A DNA stretch of 15,370 nucleotides from Pseudomonadota bacterium (GCA_030597865.1 JAUVQZ010000041.1:1-15370), one strand, 5' to 3'. Shown: positions 4,945-12,724, counted from the stretch's first letter. Program-made: numbers and translations. The notes: generated from the sequence alone by a model not told the origin.

Positions 4945-6317
4945 TTTCTTTTATTCATTGTTGTTTTCTCAACCACCCCGGTAATGATTCCGTCGTTAAT
5001 CCGCACCCTTATCGGGTCACCGCTCTCCACCTGGAGGACGGAGCGGATAATATCCCTATCCCTGGTCATGGCCAGCGCATATCCCCTGCCTAAAACAGAT
5101 AGGGGGCTTAAGGCGTCCAGGAGGGTGGACTGTTTGGCAAGCCCCTCTTTCCCCCCTTGCAGCCTATCCCTCATCTGCTGAGTGATCTGTCCGCTGAGGG
5201 CGGCGCATCGTATTTTTGCCGCTGCAATCTGTCTTTCCGGGTTCTGGTCGGTTAATTTCTGGCGACATAATTCCAGCCGTTTCCCCATGAGATCATTTTT
5301 CTTTGTATAGCGATGGATGAGGTTGAGGGTTAGATGATCAACCTTTAGTTTATAGTGGTCGATAATCCTGCGCGGGTCAGTGAGAAGTTTTTCTAGGATT
5401 GCCAGGCTATTCTTTTTCCTCTGCAGCGTGTTTGTCAGGGCATATTCCATCCGCTGCCTCACCAGGCCCAGGCCGGTCAGGAGCTGTTTCTTGTCAAAAA
5501 CAACCTCCTCAGCCGCCGCAGTGGGGGTGGGGGACCTATGGTCTGCGGCAAAATCAGCAATGGTGAAATCCACCTCATGGCCGATTGCCGAGACAAGGGG
5601 GAGGTGGGAGGCGTGGATGGCCCGGGCCAGCTGTTCATCGTTAAAGGCCGCCAAATCTTCCAGTGACCCTCCCCCCCTGGTGAGGATGATGATATCAGCC
5701 CACCCTCGTTTGTTGGCCACAGCGATCTGAGCGCTTATTTCCCGGGCGGCGCGATCTCCCTGGACAGCTGTGGGAAGAATTTCGACCTCAAGATCGGCAA
5801 AACGCTCCAGGGCCTTTTTAAGAAAATCATGCACTGCTGCACCGGTGGGGGATGTAATCAGGCATATTTTCCGGGCAAAGGCGGGCAGCTTCTTTTTTAA
5901 ATCCTGGGAAAAAAGCCCTTCAGCCAGTAGTTTTTCCTTGAGACGCTCAACGTCCTGCTGGAGGTCGCCGATTCCCTCACTGGCAATATGGTCAACAATA
6001 ATCTGATATTCGCCGCGCTGCTTGTAGACGGAAATTCGTCCCTTGCAGATGACCTTGGCCCCGTCCACCAGTGGTTTTCCCTGGAAACGTTGCTGGTTCT
6101 TGAATAAAACGCAGCGTATCTGGGCCTGGGAATCCTTTAGGGTAAAGTAGAGATGACCAGAGTAGGGACGCCGCACATTGGAGATCTCGCCGCAGATCGC
6201 CACAAAGGGAAATTCACCTTCCAGCATCAGGGTTATGGAGCTTGTCAGCTCACTGACCGTCCGGATTTGGCCTGGGACAAAGGGGGGGGAGGGGGGCGTG
6301 GGGTCAGAGGGGAACAT
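4923..6317 (-). CDS. xseA: Exodeoxyribonuclease VII large subunit
   Basis: This is a 464-residue protein with an N-terminal OB fold (about 18-110; GEISNVRRPYSGHLYFTLKD begins at residue 43) for single-strand DNA binding. The catalytic domain contains TSPTGAAVHDF (155-165), RGGGSLEDL (214-222) and SAIGHEVDFTIADFAADH (243-260), followed by RSPTPTAAAE. A long helical/coiled-coil region runs from about 275 to 400, and a short beta tail follows. With XseB it degrades single-stranded DNA from both ends in DNA repair. xseB is not adjacent and must lie elsewhere. The start at 6317 lacks a clear Shine-Dalgarno, but the N-terminus fits the family. The last six residues (GRDERI) and the stop are encoded by the complement of the tRNA-Pro 3' end. 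A candidate promoter lies at 6340-6367. Confidence 0.95.
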   Translation of the reverse strand: MFPSDPTPPSPPFVPGQIRTVSELTSSITLMLEGEFPFVAICGEISNVRRPYSGHLYFTLKDSQAQIRCVLFKNQQRFQGKPLVDGAKVICKGRISVYKQRGEYQIIVDHIASEGIGDLQQDVERLKEKLLAEGLFSQDLKKKLPAFARKICLITSPTGAAVHDFLKKALERFADLEVEILPTAVQGDRAAREISAQIAVANKRGWADIIILTRGGGSLEDLAAFNDEQLARAIHASHLPLVSAIGHEVDFTIADFAADHRSPTPTAAAEEVVFDKKQLLTGLGLVRQRMEYALTNTLQRKKNSLAILEKLLTDPRRIIDHYKLKVDHLTLNLIHRYTKKNDLMGKRLELCRQKLTDQNPERQIAAAKIRCAALSGQITQQMRDRLQGGKEGLAKQSTLLDALSPLSVLGRGYALAMTRDRDIIRSVLQVESGDPIRVRINDGIITGVVEKTTMNKRNGRDERI

Positions 6318-6339
6318 ATTGATTTTTTCTATCTCAGCC

Positions 6340-6367
6340 TGTATAAGTTCAGGTTTATTTTTGTGAA
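6340..6367 (-). promoter_or_regulatory. Candidate promoter of xseA
   Basis: On the minus strand, TTCACA (6367-6362), a 16-nt spacer and TATACA (6345-6340) place the transcript start near 6333, some 16 nt before the xseA ATG. A CCTG-N8-CAGG dyad (6338-6353) overlaps the -10 box. Confidence 0.45.
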
Positions 6368-6382
6368 GGGCAGGTTGCCCTT
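6366..6382. repeat. 7-bp inverted repeat between xseA and the TPR gene
   Basis: AAGGGCA (6366-6372) and TGCCCTT (6376-6382) are perfectly complementary around GGT. The dyad abuts the xseA -35 box and lies about 50 bp upstream of the divergent TPR gene. It could be a shared operator or a small hairpin. No known site is recognised. Confidence 0.5.
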
Positions 6383-6429
6383 AAAACGATTTTTACAGTA
6401 AATCTAAAAAAGAAAAAAGGACTTCTTGA

Positions 6430-7104
6430 ATGGATGAATCCAACGCCTTTACCAAGAGACATGTTGAGGAAGTAACTGCAGCAAAAAGAACCATCCTTGA
6501 TGAGCTTAATCTGCCCCCTGCGGTTAAAAAATATATCCAAGACAATGCTCGGTTCCTCCAGGTCTCTTTTGTCCTCATCATCGGTGGTATTTGCGCCTGG
6601 AATTATTACAGCTATTATACGGCTACCAATAATGACCGGGCCTCCCAACAGCTCAGCCAGGCCCTGCTCATCACGGACCTAGAGCAAAAAGCCGCCTCAC
6701 TGGAGAATATATCCACGGAATTTTCAGCCACGGGGTCGGCCATCTGGGCCCAGTTTACCCTGGCTGGCGAGCATATGGGGCAAAAACAGTATAGAGAGGC
6801 CATCTCCATCCTCCAGGGGCTTAATGAAGATGTGAATCGTGACAATCCACTGTTCCCCCTTTTGCAGCAATTTTCAGGTGTGGCCTACGAGCTTAGCGGT
6901 GAGGTTGATCTCGCCCTCCAACATTATGAAGCCTTGACCTCTTTACCCGGTTTTGCTGCCCTTGGCTATCTTGAGAGTGGACGTATTTACGAGTTGAAAG
7001 GCCAAGGGGCCAAAGCCAAGGATTCCTATGAGAAGGCAAACACCAGTAATGATATAAAACCTGAGCAGCGCGCCTGGGTTCAGGAAAAAATTAATACCTT
7101 ATAG
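6430..7104 (+). CDS. Membrane-anchored tetratricopeptide repeat protein (YfgM/TPR_21-like)
   Basis: This 224-residue protein has a charged cytoplasmic N-terminus (1-42), one hydrophobic segment at about 43-63 (VSFVLIIGGICAW within it) and a C-terminal part of TPR-like helices. The TPR units include QYREAISILQGL, GEVDLALQHYEAL and GQGAKAKDSYEKA. This is the layout of YfgM-type proteins, which are tethered to the inner membrane with the repeat domain outside the cytoplasm and act as adaptors for secretion or envelope quality control. That role is known for the E. coli member and only inferred here. AAGGA (6417-6421) sits eight bases before the ATG. It is divergent from xseA and is followed by panC after about 65 bp, so it may head the panC-panD-mqnB transcript. 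Confidence 0.75.
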   Translation: MDESNAFTKRHVEEVTAAKRTILDELNLPPAVKKYIQDNARFLQVSFVLIIGGICAWNYYSYYTATNNDRASQQLSQALLITDLEQKAASLENISTEFSATGSAIWAQFTLAGEHMGQKQYREAISILQGLNEDVNRDNPLFPLLQQFSGVAYELSGEVDLALQHYEALTSLPGFAALGYLESGRIYELKGQGAKAKDSYEKANTSNDIKPEQRAWVQEKINTL

Positions 7105-7169
7105 GTGTTTGGCGCCAAGGGCTGAATATTTTTTGGCCCACAGGGGTGGGGCCGGTCGCGACAACTGCT

Positions 7170-8030
7170 ATGGAGATAATTAAAAGCACCGCCGAGATGA
7201 TTCAGTGGTCAGCCAATAGCCGGGCTGAGGCAAAGACCATTGCCCTGGTACCCACCATGGGTTTTTTCCATGAAGGTCATCTCTCCCTGATGAGGAGGGC
7301 CGCCAAGGTGGCTGACCGGGTGGTTGTTTCCCTCTTTGTTAATCCCACCCAGTTTGCTCCTGGTGAAGATCTGGGTTCCTATCCGCGCTCCTTTGAGCTG
7401 GATGCGGCCAGGGCCCAGGGGGTTGGGGTGACGGCCCTTTTTTGTCCTGATCCGGACGAGATGTACCCCCCAGGTTTCCGGACCACTGTGGCAGTTGCCG
7501 AGATCACCAAAAAACTCTGCGGCAAGAGTCGGCCCCATCATTTTTCTGGTGTCACCACCGTGGTAAATAAGCTTTTTAATCTCGTCCAGCCCAATTTTGC
7601 CATCTTTGGGGAAAAGGATTTTCAACAGCTGGCCGTTATCCGTCGTATGGTTGCGGATCTTCATATGCCGGTGGAGATTATGGGTCACGCCATTGTCCGC
7701 GAAAAGGATGGTCTGGCCATGAGTTCCCGCAACTCATATCTCAATGAAGAAGAGCGGCGCCAGGCCCTTTGTCTGTGGCGCAGCCTGCAAGAGGCGCGGC
7801 AGCATGTTCTGGCGGGAGAGAGAGGGTGTGCGAAAATTGAGAAGATTGTTCATGATGTCATTAATAACCATGGCCATTGCCATATAGATTATATTGAAAT
7901 TATAGATAAGGATACCTTAGAGAGCAGTGCGAGGATTGATAGCGATGTTATCCTTGCCTTGGCAGTTCGCATCGGCAAAACCAGGCTTATTGATAATGGT
8001 CGCCTGCTCCACGGAGAAGATAATGCTTAG
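7170..8030 (+). CDS. panC: Pantothenate synthetase (pantoate--beta-alanine ligase)
   Basis: This 286-residue cytoplasmic enzyme joins pantoate and beta-alanine using ATP, the last step of pantothenate synthesis. The nucleotidyl-transferase motifs are clear: PTMGFFHEGH (28-37, with the HxGH), FVNPTQFAPGEDLGSYPR (56-73), HHFSGVTTVVNKLFN (123-137), IFGEKDFQQL (145-154) and SSRNSYL (185-191), the KMSKS-like site. I start at ATG 7170 because MEIIKSTAEM matches the usual family start. A GTG at 7146 would add eight residues (MGPVATTA) lacking similarity, though neither start has a good Shine-Dalgarno. The 3' end overlaps panD by 8 bp, so panD translation is coupled and both steps that use beta-alanine are made together. 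Confidence 0.95.
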   Translation: MEIIKSTAEMIQWSANSRAEAKTIALVPTMGFFHEGHLSLMRRAAKVADRVVVSLFVNPTQFAPGEDLGSYPRSFELDAARAQGVGVTALFCPDPDEMYPPGFRTTVAVAEITKKLCGKSRPHHFSGVTTVVNKLFNLVQPNFAIFGEKDFQQLAVIRRMVADLHMPVEIMGHAIVREKDGLAMSSRNSYLNEEERRQALCLWRSLQEARQHVLAGERGCAKIEKIVHDVINNHGHCHIDYIEIIDKDTLESSARIDSDVILALAVRIGKTRLIDNGRLLHGEDNA

Positions 8031-8424
8031 AAATATGTTGAAGTCGAAAATTCACAAGGCCACTGTCACCCAGTCAGACCTGATGTATGAAGGCAGCCTC
8101 ACCATTGACAGTGATTTGATGAGAGAGGTGGGCATCCTGCCCTATGAGAAGATCAAGGTATACAATATAAATAACGGTGAACGCCTTGATACCTACGCCA
8201 TTGAGGGGGAAGCCGGTTCCGGTGTTATTGGCCTGAACGGGGCAGCGGCAAGGAAGGGGATGGTTGGCGATCTTATTATTATCGTCTCCTATGCCATCTA
8301 CCATAATGATGACCTGGTGGATTTTGAGCCCAAGGTCGTGGTCCTTGATGAAAAAAACAGGGTCAAAGACGTTATTGACTGCGCATTTAGCAGTAGTCAG
8401 ATCGTCAAAGACCATTTTTCATAA
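8023..8424 (+). CDS. panD: Aspartate 1-decarboxylase proenzyme
   Basis: This 133-residue pyruvoyl enzyme makes beta-alanine from aspartate, supplying PanC. The self-cleavage site is Gly24-Ser25 in YEGS, the same numbering as the E. coli enzyme, giving a beta chain of 24 residues and an alpha chain with a pyruvoyl terminus. Lys9, Arg54, Thr57, Tyr58 and the NGAAA stretch (72-76) also fall where the E. coli catalytic and binding residues lie. The start is ATG 8023, inside the panC 3' end, with CGGAG (8012-8016) six bases upstream. A longer reading in the same frame from 7927 adds 32 residues that only shadow panC and should be ignored. Its stop directly touches the mqnB start. Confidence 0.95.
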   Translation: MLRNMLKSKIHKATVTQSDLMYEGSLTIDSDLMREVGILPYEKIKVYNINNGERLDTYAIEGEAGSGVIGLNGAAARKGMVGDLIIIVSYAIYHNDDLVDFEPKVVVLDEKNRVKDVIDCAFSSSQIVKDHFS

Positions 8425-9075
8425 ATGCTTCTTATTACAGCCGCCACTGCCCGGGAAATTGCCCCCCTGCAGGATCAATTTGCAGGTAGCAGGGAGATTG
8501 GTTTTCTGATAACCGGGATCGGTCTTGTTGATACGGCTCACTCCCTCACCGCCTTTCTTGAGCGCCAGGGAGGTGCTGTCAGCTCTGTGATGAATATTGG
8601 CGTTGGCGGGGCCTTTACCGGTGGCAAGGTCAAGACTCTCGATCTTTGTCTCGCCTCCTCAGAGGTCATTGGTGATATGGCGATCTGCCTTGAGGATCGT
8701 CTCGCCTCCCTGGGCTCCCCGGAGCTTGTTTTGCATCAATTCTTCCCCTGTCAGGGGAAATTGCTGGGTCAGTTTCAAAAATGGTGTGCTGAGACCGGCC
8801 AGGAGGTCCATTTTGGCCCCTTTGTTTCGGTAAATTGCGTCAGCGCCACCCAAAAACGCGGTGACATGCTGGCCACCACCTATGGCGCCATAAGCGAAAA
8901 TATGGAGGGGGCTGCAGTGGCCCGTGTCTGCCAGGGTTATGGTGTTGACTGGCTTGAGCTCCGTGCCATGAGCAATATGGTCGAGGACCGTGACACCTCC
9001 GCCTGGCGTCTCAATGAGGCTATTGTCAAATGTTCCAGGCTCACCGAGCAATTTTTAACTGATTATTTGCGCTGA
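8425..9075 (+). CDS. mqnB: Futalosine hydrolase
   Basis: This is a 216-residue member of the nucleoside phosphorylase/hydrolase fold. Visible marks are ITAATAREIAPL (4-15), the GIGLVDTAHSLTAFL strand-helix, NIGVGGAF and ENMEGAAVARVC, where the ENMEGAA glutamates resemble the ribose-binding site of MTA/SAH nucleosidase relatives. It cleaves futalosine to dehypoxanthine futalosine and hypoxanthine in the alternative menaquinone pathway. Length suits MqnB, and the downstream mqnD supports this over MTA/SAH nucleosidase. The ATG begins immediately after the panD stop (TAAATG, no overlap) with no separate Shine-Dalgarno, so translation is probably coupled. mqnA, mqnC and mqnE are not in the window. 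Confidence 0.87.
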   Translation: MLLITAATAREIAPLQDQFAGSREIGFLITGIGLVDTAHSLTAFLERQGGAVSSVMNIGVGGAFTGGKVKTLDLCLASSEVIGDMAICLEDRLASLGSPELVLHQFFPCQGKLLGQFQKWCAETGQEVHFGPFVSVNCVSATQKRGDMLATTYGAISENMEGAAVARVCQGYGVDWLELRAMSNMVEDRDTSAWRLNEAIVKCSRLTEQFLTDYLR

Positions 9076-9106
9076 CATTATCTGTGGGTACCTTGAAAAA
9101 TTAGGA

Positions 9107-9233
9107 TTTTCGTTCAAGATCCAGGCATGCGAGAAAATTTACCGCAGGCATATAGATGATATCGGAGTCTCCACTTCGTTACGCTTACCTCCGAGGATAA
9201 ATTTTCGAGCATAACGCAGAGATTGGACGAAAA
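9107..9233. repeat. 127-bp imperfect palindromic intergenic repeat element (MITE-like)
   Basis: The ends are inverted: TTTTCGTTCAA (9107-9117) pairs with TTGGACGAAAA (9223-9233) through one G-U. Inside these, ATGC (9127-9130) pairs with GCAT (9209-9212) and GAAAATTTA (9133-9141) with TAAATTTTC (9198-9206). The innermost helix is TCGGAG (9162-9167) with CTCCGA (9189-9194). The structure sits entirely between mqnB and mqnD, encodes nothing and has no transposase. It resembles a short non-autonomous palindromic element. From memory, similar sequences recur between genes of related deltaproteobacteria, but I could not check copies or flanking direct repeats. Confidence 0.65.
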
Positions 9234-9255
9234 GACAATTTTTCAAGGTGGCCCT

Positions 9256-10056
9256 ATGCTATCCCTAGGTTTTTCTCCCTGCCCCAATGACACCTTTATA
9301 TTTCATGCCATGACCCATGGTCTTGTTGGCAGGGAGGGCCTGCTCTTTGCTGAGCCCCTTCTCGCTGATGTTGAGACCCTGAACAAATGGGCATTGGCTG
9401 GTAAACTGGACGTAACAAAGCTCTCCTTCCATGCCTTGGGGCACGTCCTTGATGACTATGTCCTACTCGATTCAGGCAGTGCCCTGGGCAGGGGGTGTGG
9501 ACCGCTTCTGGTCAGCCGCCAAGGTGCCCAAATGGATTTAGCCAGGGCGACAATCGCCATCCCCGGTCAATACACCACCGCCGCAATGCTGCTGCAACTC
9601 TATGCCCCTGGCCAGGTCAAGACAAGGGTTATGGCTTTTGACCAGATTATGGACGCTGTTGCCCGGGGTGAGGTGGATGGTGGTGTTATAATCCACGAGA
9701 GCAGGTTTACCTACCAGGAGCATGGCCTCGCCTGTGTCCAGGACCTGGGCGGCTGGTGGGAGGAGAGCACCAATCAGCCGATTCCCTTGGGCGGAATTGC
9801 CGCCAAACGCTCCTTGGGGCCTGAAAAGATCAGCCTGATCGAAAATCTTATCAGGGACAGTGTCAGATACGCCTTTAACTCCCCTGGGGCAAGCCGTGAA
9901 TTTATCAAGAAGCACTCCCAGGAAATGGAGACCAAAATCATCAGCAGTCACATAGATCTCTATGTAAATAACTTTTCTGAGTCTCTAGGGGATGAAGGCC
10001 ACAGGGCCGTCGATTTTTTCCTTGGTCTCGGTCGTGAAAAAGGTCTGTTCAGGTGA
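9256..10056 (+). CDS. mqnD: 1,4-dihydroxy-6-naphthoate synthase
   Basis: This 266-residue soluble enzyme belongs to the periplasmic-binding-protein-like fold family. It converts cyclic dehypoxanthine futalosine to 1,4-dihydroxy-6-naphthoate in the futalosine route to menaquinone. Family blocks are LGFSPCPNDTF (4-14), KLDVTKLSFHALGHV (50-64), LGRGCGPLLVSR (77-88) and GVIIHESRF around His147, which probably corresponds to the catalytic histidine of characterised MqnD (inference). I start at ATG 9256, which follows AAGGTG at 9245-9250. An in-frame TTG at 9223 sits inside the palindromic repeat and adds a non-family extension. The length is normal. It lies just after mqnB, but the repeat element interrupts the operon. 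Confidence 0.92.
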   Translation: MLSLGFSPCPNDTFIFHAMTHGLVGREGLLFAEPLLADVETLNKWALAGKLDVTKLSFHALGHVLDDYVLLDSGSALGRGCGPLLVSRQGAQMDLARATIAIPGQYTTAAMLLQLYAPGQVKTRVMAFDQIMDAVARGEVDGGVIIHESRFTYQEHGLACVQDLGGWWEESTNQPIPLGGIAAKRSLGPEKISLIENLIRDSVRYAFNSPGASREFIKKHSQEMETKIISSHIDLYVNNFSESLGDEGHRAVDFFLGLGREKGLFR

Positions 10057-10126
10057 GGCAATTTCCACGCTGAGAATCATTCTTAAAACTAGCCTTTTAC
10101 TTTAAGGGGCAGTAAAAAGAACTGTC

Positions 10127-10154
10127 TTGACAATTTTCCAGCGACTTATATATT
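10127..10154 (+). promoter_or_regulatory. Sigma70 promoter of ilvBN
   Basis: A consensus TTGACA (10127-10132), a 16-nt spacer and TATATT (10149-10154) predict transcription from about 10161, leaving a leader of about 130 nt before ilvB. The leader contains a possible 8-codon ORF (10179-10205, MKIYGLCV) but no terminator, so classical attenuation is not supported. Confidence 0.6.
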
Positions 10155-10290
10155 GTTTCTTCTTTGGATAAATACGTGATGAAAATATACGGTTTATGCG
10201 TTTAGAAAAAATATCAAATTATTTGTAATTCCCGAAAATCTCTCATGGCTGATTTGACAAAGGTCATGAAACAACAGTGGGACCAGTTCT

Positions 10291-11988
10291 ATGAAGATGA
10301 CAGGCACCCAGGCATTCATGCAATGTCTTGAGGAAGAAAATGTTAAAACAATTTTCGGCTTCCCTGGCGGATCAGTTATTGATCTCTATGATACCATTCT
10401 CCAGCAGGACAAGATCCACCATGTTCTTGTTCGCCATGAGCAGGGTGCGGTACATGCCGCTGATGCCTATGCCCGCGTAACCGGTACGGTGGGCGTTGCC
10501 CTGGTCACCTCCGGCCCTGGCGCCACGAATGCGGTTACGGGTATAGCCACTGCCTATCTTGATTCCATCCCCATTGTTGTCTTTTCTGGCCAGGTTCCAA
10601 CGGCCCTGATTGGTAATGATGCCTTCCAGGAGGTTGATATCGTCGGTATCACCCGGCCCTGTACCAAGCATAATTATCTCGTTAAGGACGCCAAGGATCT
10701 GGTCCCCACCATCCGCGAGGCCTTTCATGTGGCACGCAGTGGTCGTCCTGGCCCTGTGCTTATTGACCTGCCTAAGGATGTGATGGCCTCGATGATCAAC
10801 TTCCCGGCCAAGAAGTCGGTGAAGATGCGCACCTATAACCCCACATATGAGCCCCATCCCGGTCAGATTGACAAGGCGTGTAAGGCCATCCTTAAGGCCA
10901 AGCAGCCGGTCCTCTACATAGGTGGCGGTGTCATTTTAGGTGACGCCCATAAGGAGCTCACCGACTTTGCCCATAAACTCAATATCCCGGTGACCATGAC
11001 CCTCATGGGACTTGGCGGTTTCCCTGGCACTGATCCGCAGTCCCTGGGAATGCTCGGTATGCATGGCACCTATTTTGCCAATATGGCGGTGGCCAAATCT
11101 GACGTGCTCATCGCCGTAGGGGCCCGTTTTGATGATCGTGTTACCGGCCGTGTTGATGCCTTTGCACCCAATGCCAAGATCATCCATGTTGATATCGATC
11201 CCACCTCCATCAGTAAAAACGTTGAGGTTGATATCCCCATTGTTGCCGGCTGTAAAGAGGCCATGGCCCAGATGAATAAATGGGTCGATGGTTGTGGCGC
11301 TGATCTGGAGGCTGAGAGAGCAAAACTTGGCCCTTGGCATGACCAGATCAATGACTGGAAGAACAAACATCCCCTTAGTTACGTTGAAGAGCCTGACATT
11401 ATCAAACCACAGTTTGTTATCGAGAAGCTGGATGAACTTACCAAGGGTGAGGCCATTATCACCACCGAGGTTGGCCAGCACCAGATGTGGGCTGCCCAGT
11501 TCTATCATTTTAACAACCCACGGACCCTAATCACCTCAGGTGGCCTTGGCACCATGGGTTACGGCTTACCTGCCGCCATTGGTGCCCAGATGGCGGCACC
11601 AGGCCGCATTGTTATTGATGTCGCCGGCGACGGTTCCATGCAGATGAATATTCAGGAGCTTGCCACTGCCATGCAGGAGAAGCTGCCCGTTAAGATTGCC
11701 CTGCTGAACAATAATTACCTGGGTATGGTTCGCCAGTGGCAGGAACTCTTCTATGATAAACGCTACTCGGCTACCCCCATGGAGGTCCAGCCCGATTTTG
11801 TTAAGGTTGCTGAGGCCTATGGGGCCGTTGGTCTACGCGCCACCAAACCCAGCGAGGTAGAGCCGGTTATCAAGGAGGCCCTGGCCACAGATACCCTGGT
11901 ACTGATGGATTTTGTCATCGCGCGCGAAGAGGGCGTGTTCCCCATGGTTCCAGCTGGCAAGGCCACCACTGACATGCTGCTGGTATAA
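10291..11988 (+). CDS. ilvB: Acetolactate synthase large (catalytic) subunit
   Basis: This 565-residue ThDP-dependent enzyme condenses two pyruvates to acetolactate, or pyruvate with 2-oxobutyrate, at the start of valine, leucine and isoleucine synthesis. The catalytic glutamate is in VRHEQGAVHAADAYA (Glu50). The FAD/pyruvate-side block SGQVPTALIGNDAFQEVDI follows. The ThDP-Mg motif is GDGSMQMNIQELATAM (from 446) with NNNYLGMVRQWQELFY (from 473). This is full length for an anabolic synthase, and the adjacent regulatory subunit gene confirms it is not a catabolic AlsS. The start is ATG 10291, with a modest GGGA eight bases upstream; ATG 10297 is an alternative. It shares a transcript with ilvN, separated by 134 nt containing strong secondary structure. 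Confidence 0.96.
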   Translation: MKMTGTQAFMQCLEEENVKTIFGFPGGSVIDLYDTILQQDKIHHVLVRHEQGAVHAADAYARVTGTVGVALVTSGPGATNAVTGIATAYLDSIPIVVFSGQVPTALIGNDAFQEVDIVGITRPCTKHNYLVKDAKDLVPTIREAFHVARSGRPGPVLIDLPKDVMASMINFPAKKSVKMRTYNPTYEPHPGQIDKACKAILKAKQPVLYIGGGVILGDAHKELTDFAHKLNIPVTMTLMGLGGFPGTDPQSLGMLGMHGTYFANMAVAKSDVLIAVGARFDDRVTGRVDAFAPNAKIIHVDIDPTSISKNVEVDIPIVAGCKEAMAQMNKWVDGCGADLEAERAKLGPWHDQINDWKNKHPLSYVEEPDIIKPQFVIEKLDELTKGEAIITTEVGQHQMWAAQFYHFNNPRTLITSGGLGTMGYGLPAAIGAQMAAPGRIVIDVAGDGSMQMNIQELATAMQEKLPVKIALLNNNYLGMVRQWQELFYDKRYSATPMEVQPDFVKVAEAYGAVGLRATKPSEVEPVIKEALATDTLVLMDFVIAREEGVFPMVPAGKATTDMLLV

Positions 11989-12008
11989 GGGAGCAGTTGG
12001 TAGGTTAT

Positions 12009-12062
12009 CATGGCAACCATGTGAAGAAGGGTTCTGTGCCTCAAAAGGGCATAGGGCCTTCT
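12009..12062 (+). other. Intercistronic hairpins between ilvB and ilvN
   Basis: A small hairpin CATGG/CCATG (12009-12021) is followed by a large one. AGAAGG (12025-12030), bulged G, TTC (12032-12034) and TGTGCC (12035-12040) pair with GGCATA (12048-12053), GGG and CCTTCT (12057-12062). That makes 15 pairs, including three G-U, around a TCAAAAG loop. No U-tract follows, so it is not a terminator. Processing or mRNA stabilisation is plausible. Confidence 0.6.
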
Positions 12063-12122
12063 CCCCACCCACAATGTCCCTGGTGGACGTTGAAGTAAGA
12101 AGTAAGAGATAAGGGATTCCCG

Positions 12123-12608
12123 ATGAAACATACAATTTCTGTACTACTGCAAAACAAACCAGGCGTTCTCTCCAGGGTTACCGGCCTTTTTTCCGGCCGT
12201 GGGTTTAATATTGAAAGCCTTTCTGTTGCTGAGACCATTGAGGCCGGTGTCTCCTGCCTCACCCTGGTGACCAGCGGTGATGATGCCATTATTGAGCAGA
12301 TTACCAAACAGCTCCATAAGCTCATTGATATTATCAAGGTTACGGATATCTCCGAGTCAGAGTATGTTGAGCGTGAAATGGCCCTTATCCGGGTCAAGGC
12401 TGAGGCCGCCACCCGGGCAGAGGTGCTGCGGATTACTGATATCTTCAGGGCCCGTGTCGTTGATGTGAGCCCCAGGAGCTATGCCATTGAAGTCACCGGC
12501 ACCAGGGACAAGATTAAGGCGGTGACCGAACTGCTGAAGCCAATTGGTATCCAGGAAATAGTCCGTACCGGTACCATTGCCATGACCAGGGCCTCAAAAA
12601 AAATATAA
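12123..12608 (+). CDS. ilvN: Acetolactate synthase small (regulatory) subunit
   Basis: This 161-residue regulatory subunit has an N-terminal ACT domain (about 3-76) that carries NKPGVLSRVTGLFSGRGFNI (11-30), the valine-binding signature. A C-terminal ALS_ss_C domain follows (about 84-157; EMALIRVKAEAATRAEVLRI). It stimulates the IlvB subunit and confers valine feedback inhibition. The sequence follows the IlvH/IlvN long form rather than the short IlvN of E. coli. AAGGGA (12111-12116) lies six bases before the ATG. It lies in the ilvB operon, and a terminator follows about 76 nt after its stop. Confidence 0.95.
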   Translation: MKHTISVLLQNKPGVLSRVTGLFSGRGFNIESLSVAETIEAGVSCLTLVTSGDDAIIEQITKQLHKLIDIIKVTDISESEYVEREMALIRVKAEAATRAEVLRITDIFRARVVDVSPRSYAIEVTGTRDKIKAVTELLKPIGIQEIVRTGTIAMTRASKKI

Positions 12609-12683
12609 GTGCTCTGTGAAAGAGTACTCCTGGTATCTTGCTCCACCTGTTGGTTGTTTGTCATTGACTGGTGAGATGATCTT

Positions 12684-12724
12684 GAACTGGTATCCTTATT
12701 TTAGTAGGGGTACCAGTTTCTTTA
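12684..12724 (+). terminator. Intrinsic terminator after ilvN
   Basis: AACTGGTA (12685-12692) pairs perfectly with TACCAGTT (12711-12718), with CC/GG extending it, and is followed by TTTCTTT. A weaker ATGG/CCAT hairpin with six T follows at 12726-12742. This ends the ilvBN transcript. A second CTGGTATC copy upstream (12630-12637) could compete for the same 3' arm. Confidence 0.7.

Noticed and set aside
7927..8424. A longer 165-codon version of panD
   Set aside because: The added N-terminus is only panC sequence read in another frame. The family start, Gly24-Ser25 numbering and a good ribosome site all favour ATG 8023.
9223..10056. TTG start giving MqnD an 11-residue extension
   Set aside because: The TTG lies in the right arm of the palindromic repeat. 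ATG 9256 has a ribosome site and the family-typical N-terminus.
10094..10119. CTTTTACT/AGTAAAAAG inverted repeat as the mqnD terminator
   Set aside because: The stem is all A/T-rich with no U-tract after it. I see no convincing mqnD terminator.
10179..10205. MKIYGLCV mini-ORF in the ilvB leader as an attenuation leader peptide
   Set aside because: It has single Ile, Leu and Val codons, no run of them, and no terminator or antiterminator follows before ilvB.
10245..10331. 28-codon ORF overlapping the ilvB start in another frame
   Set aside because: It has no ribosome site, no recognisable sequence, and overlaps the strongly supported ilvB start by 41 nt.
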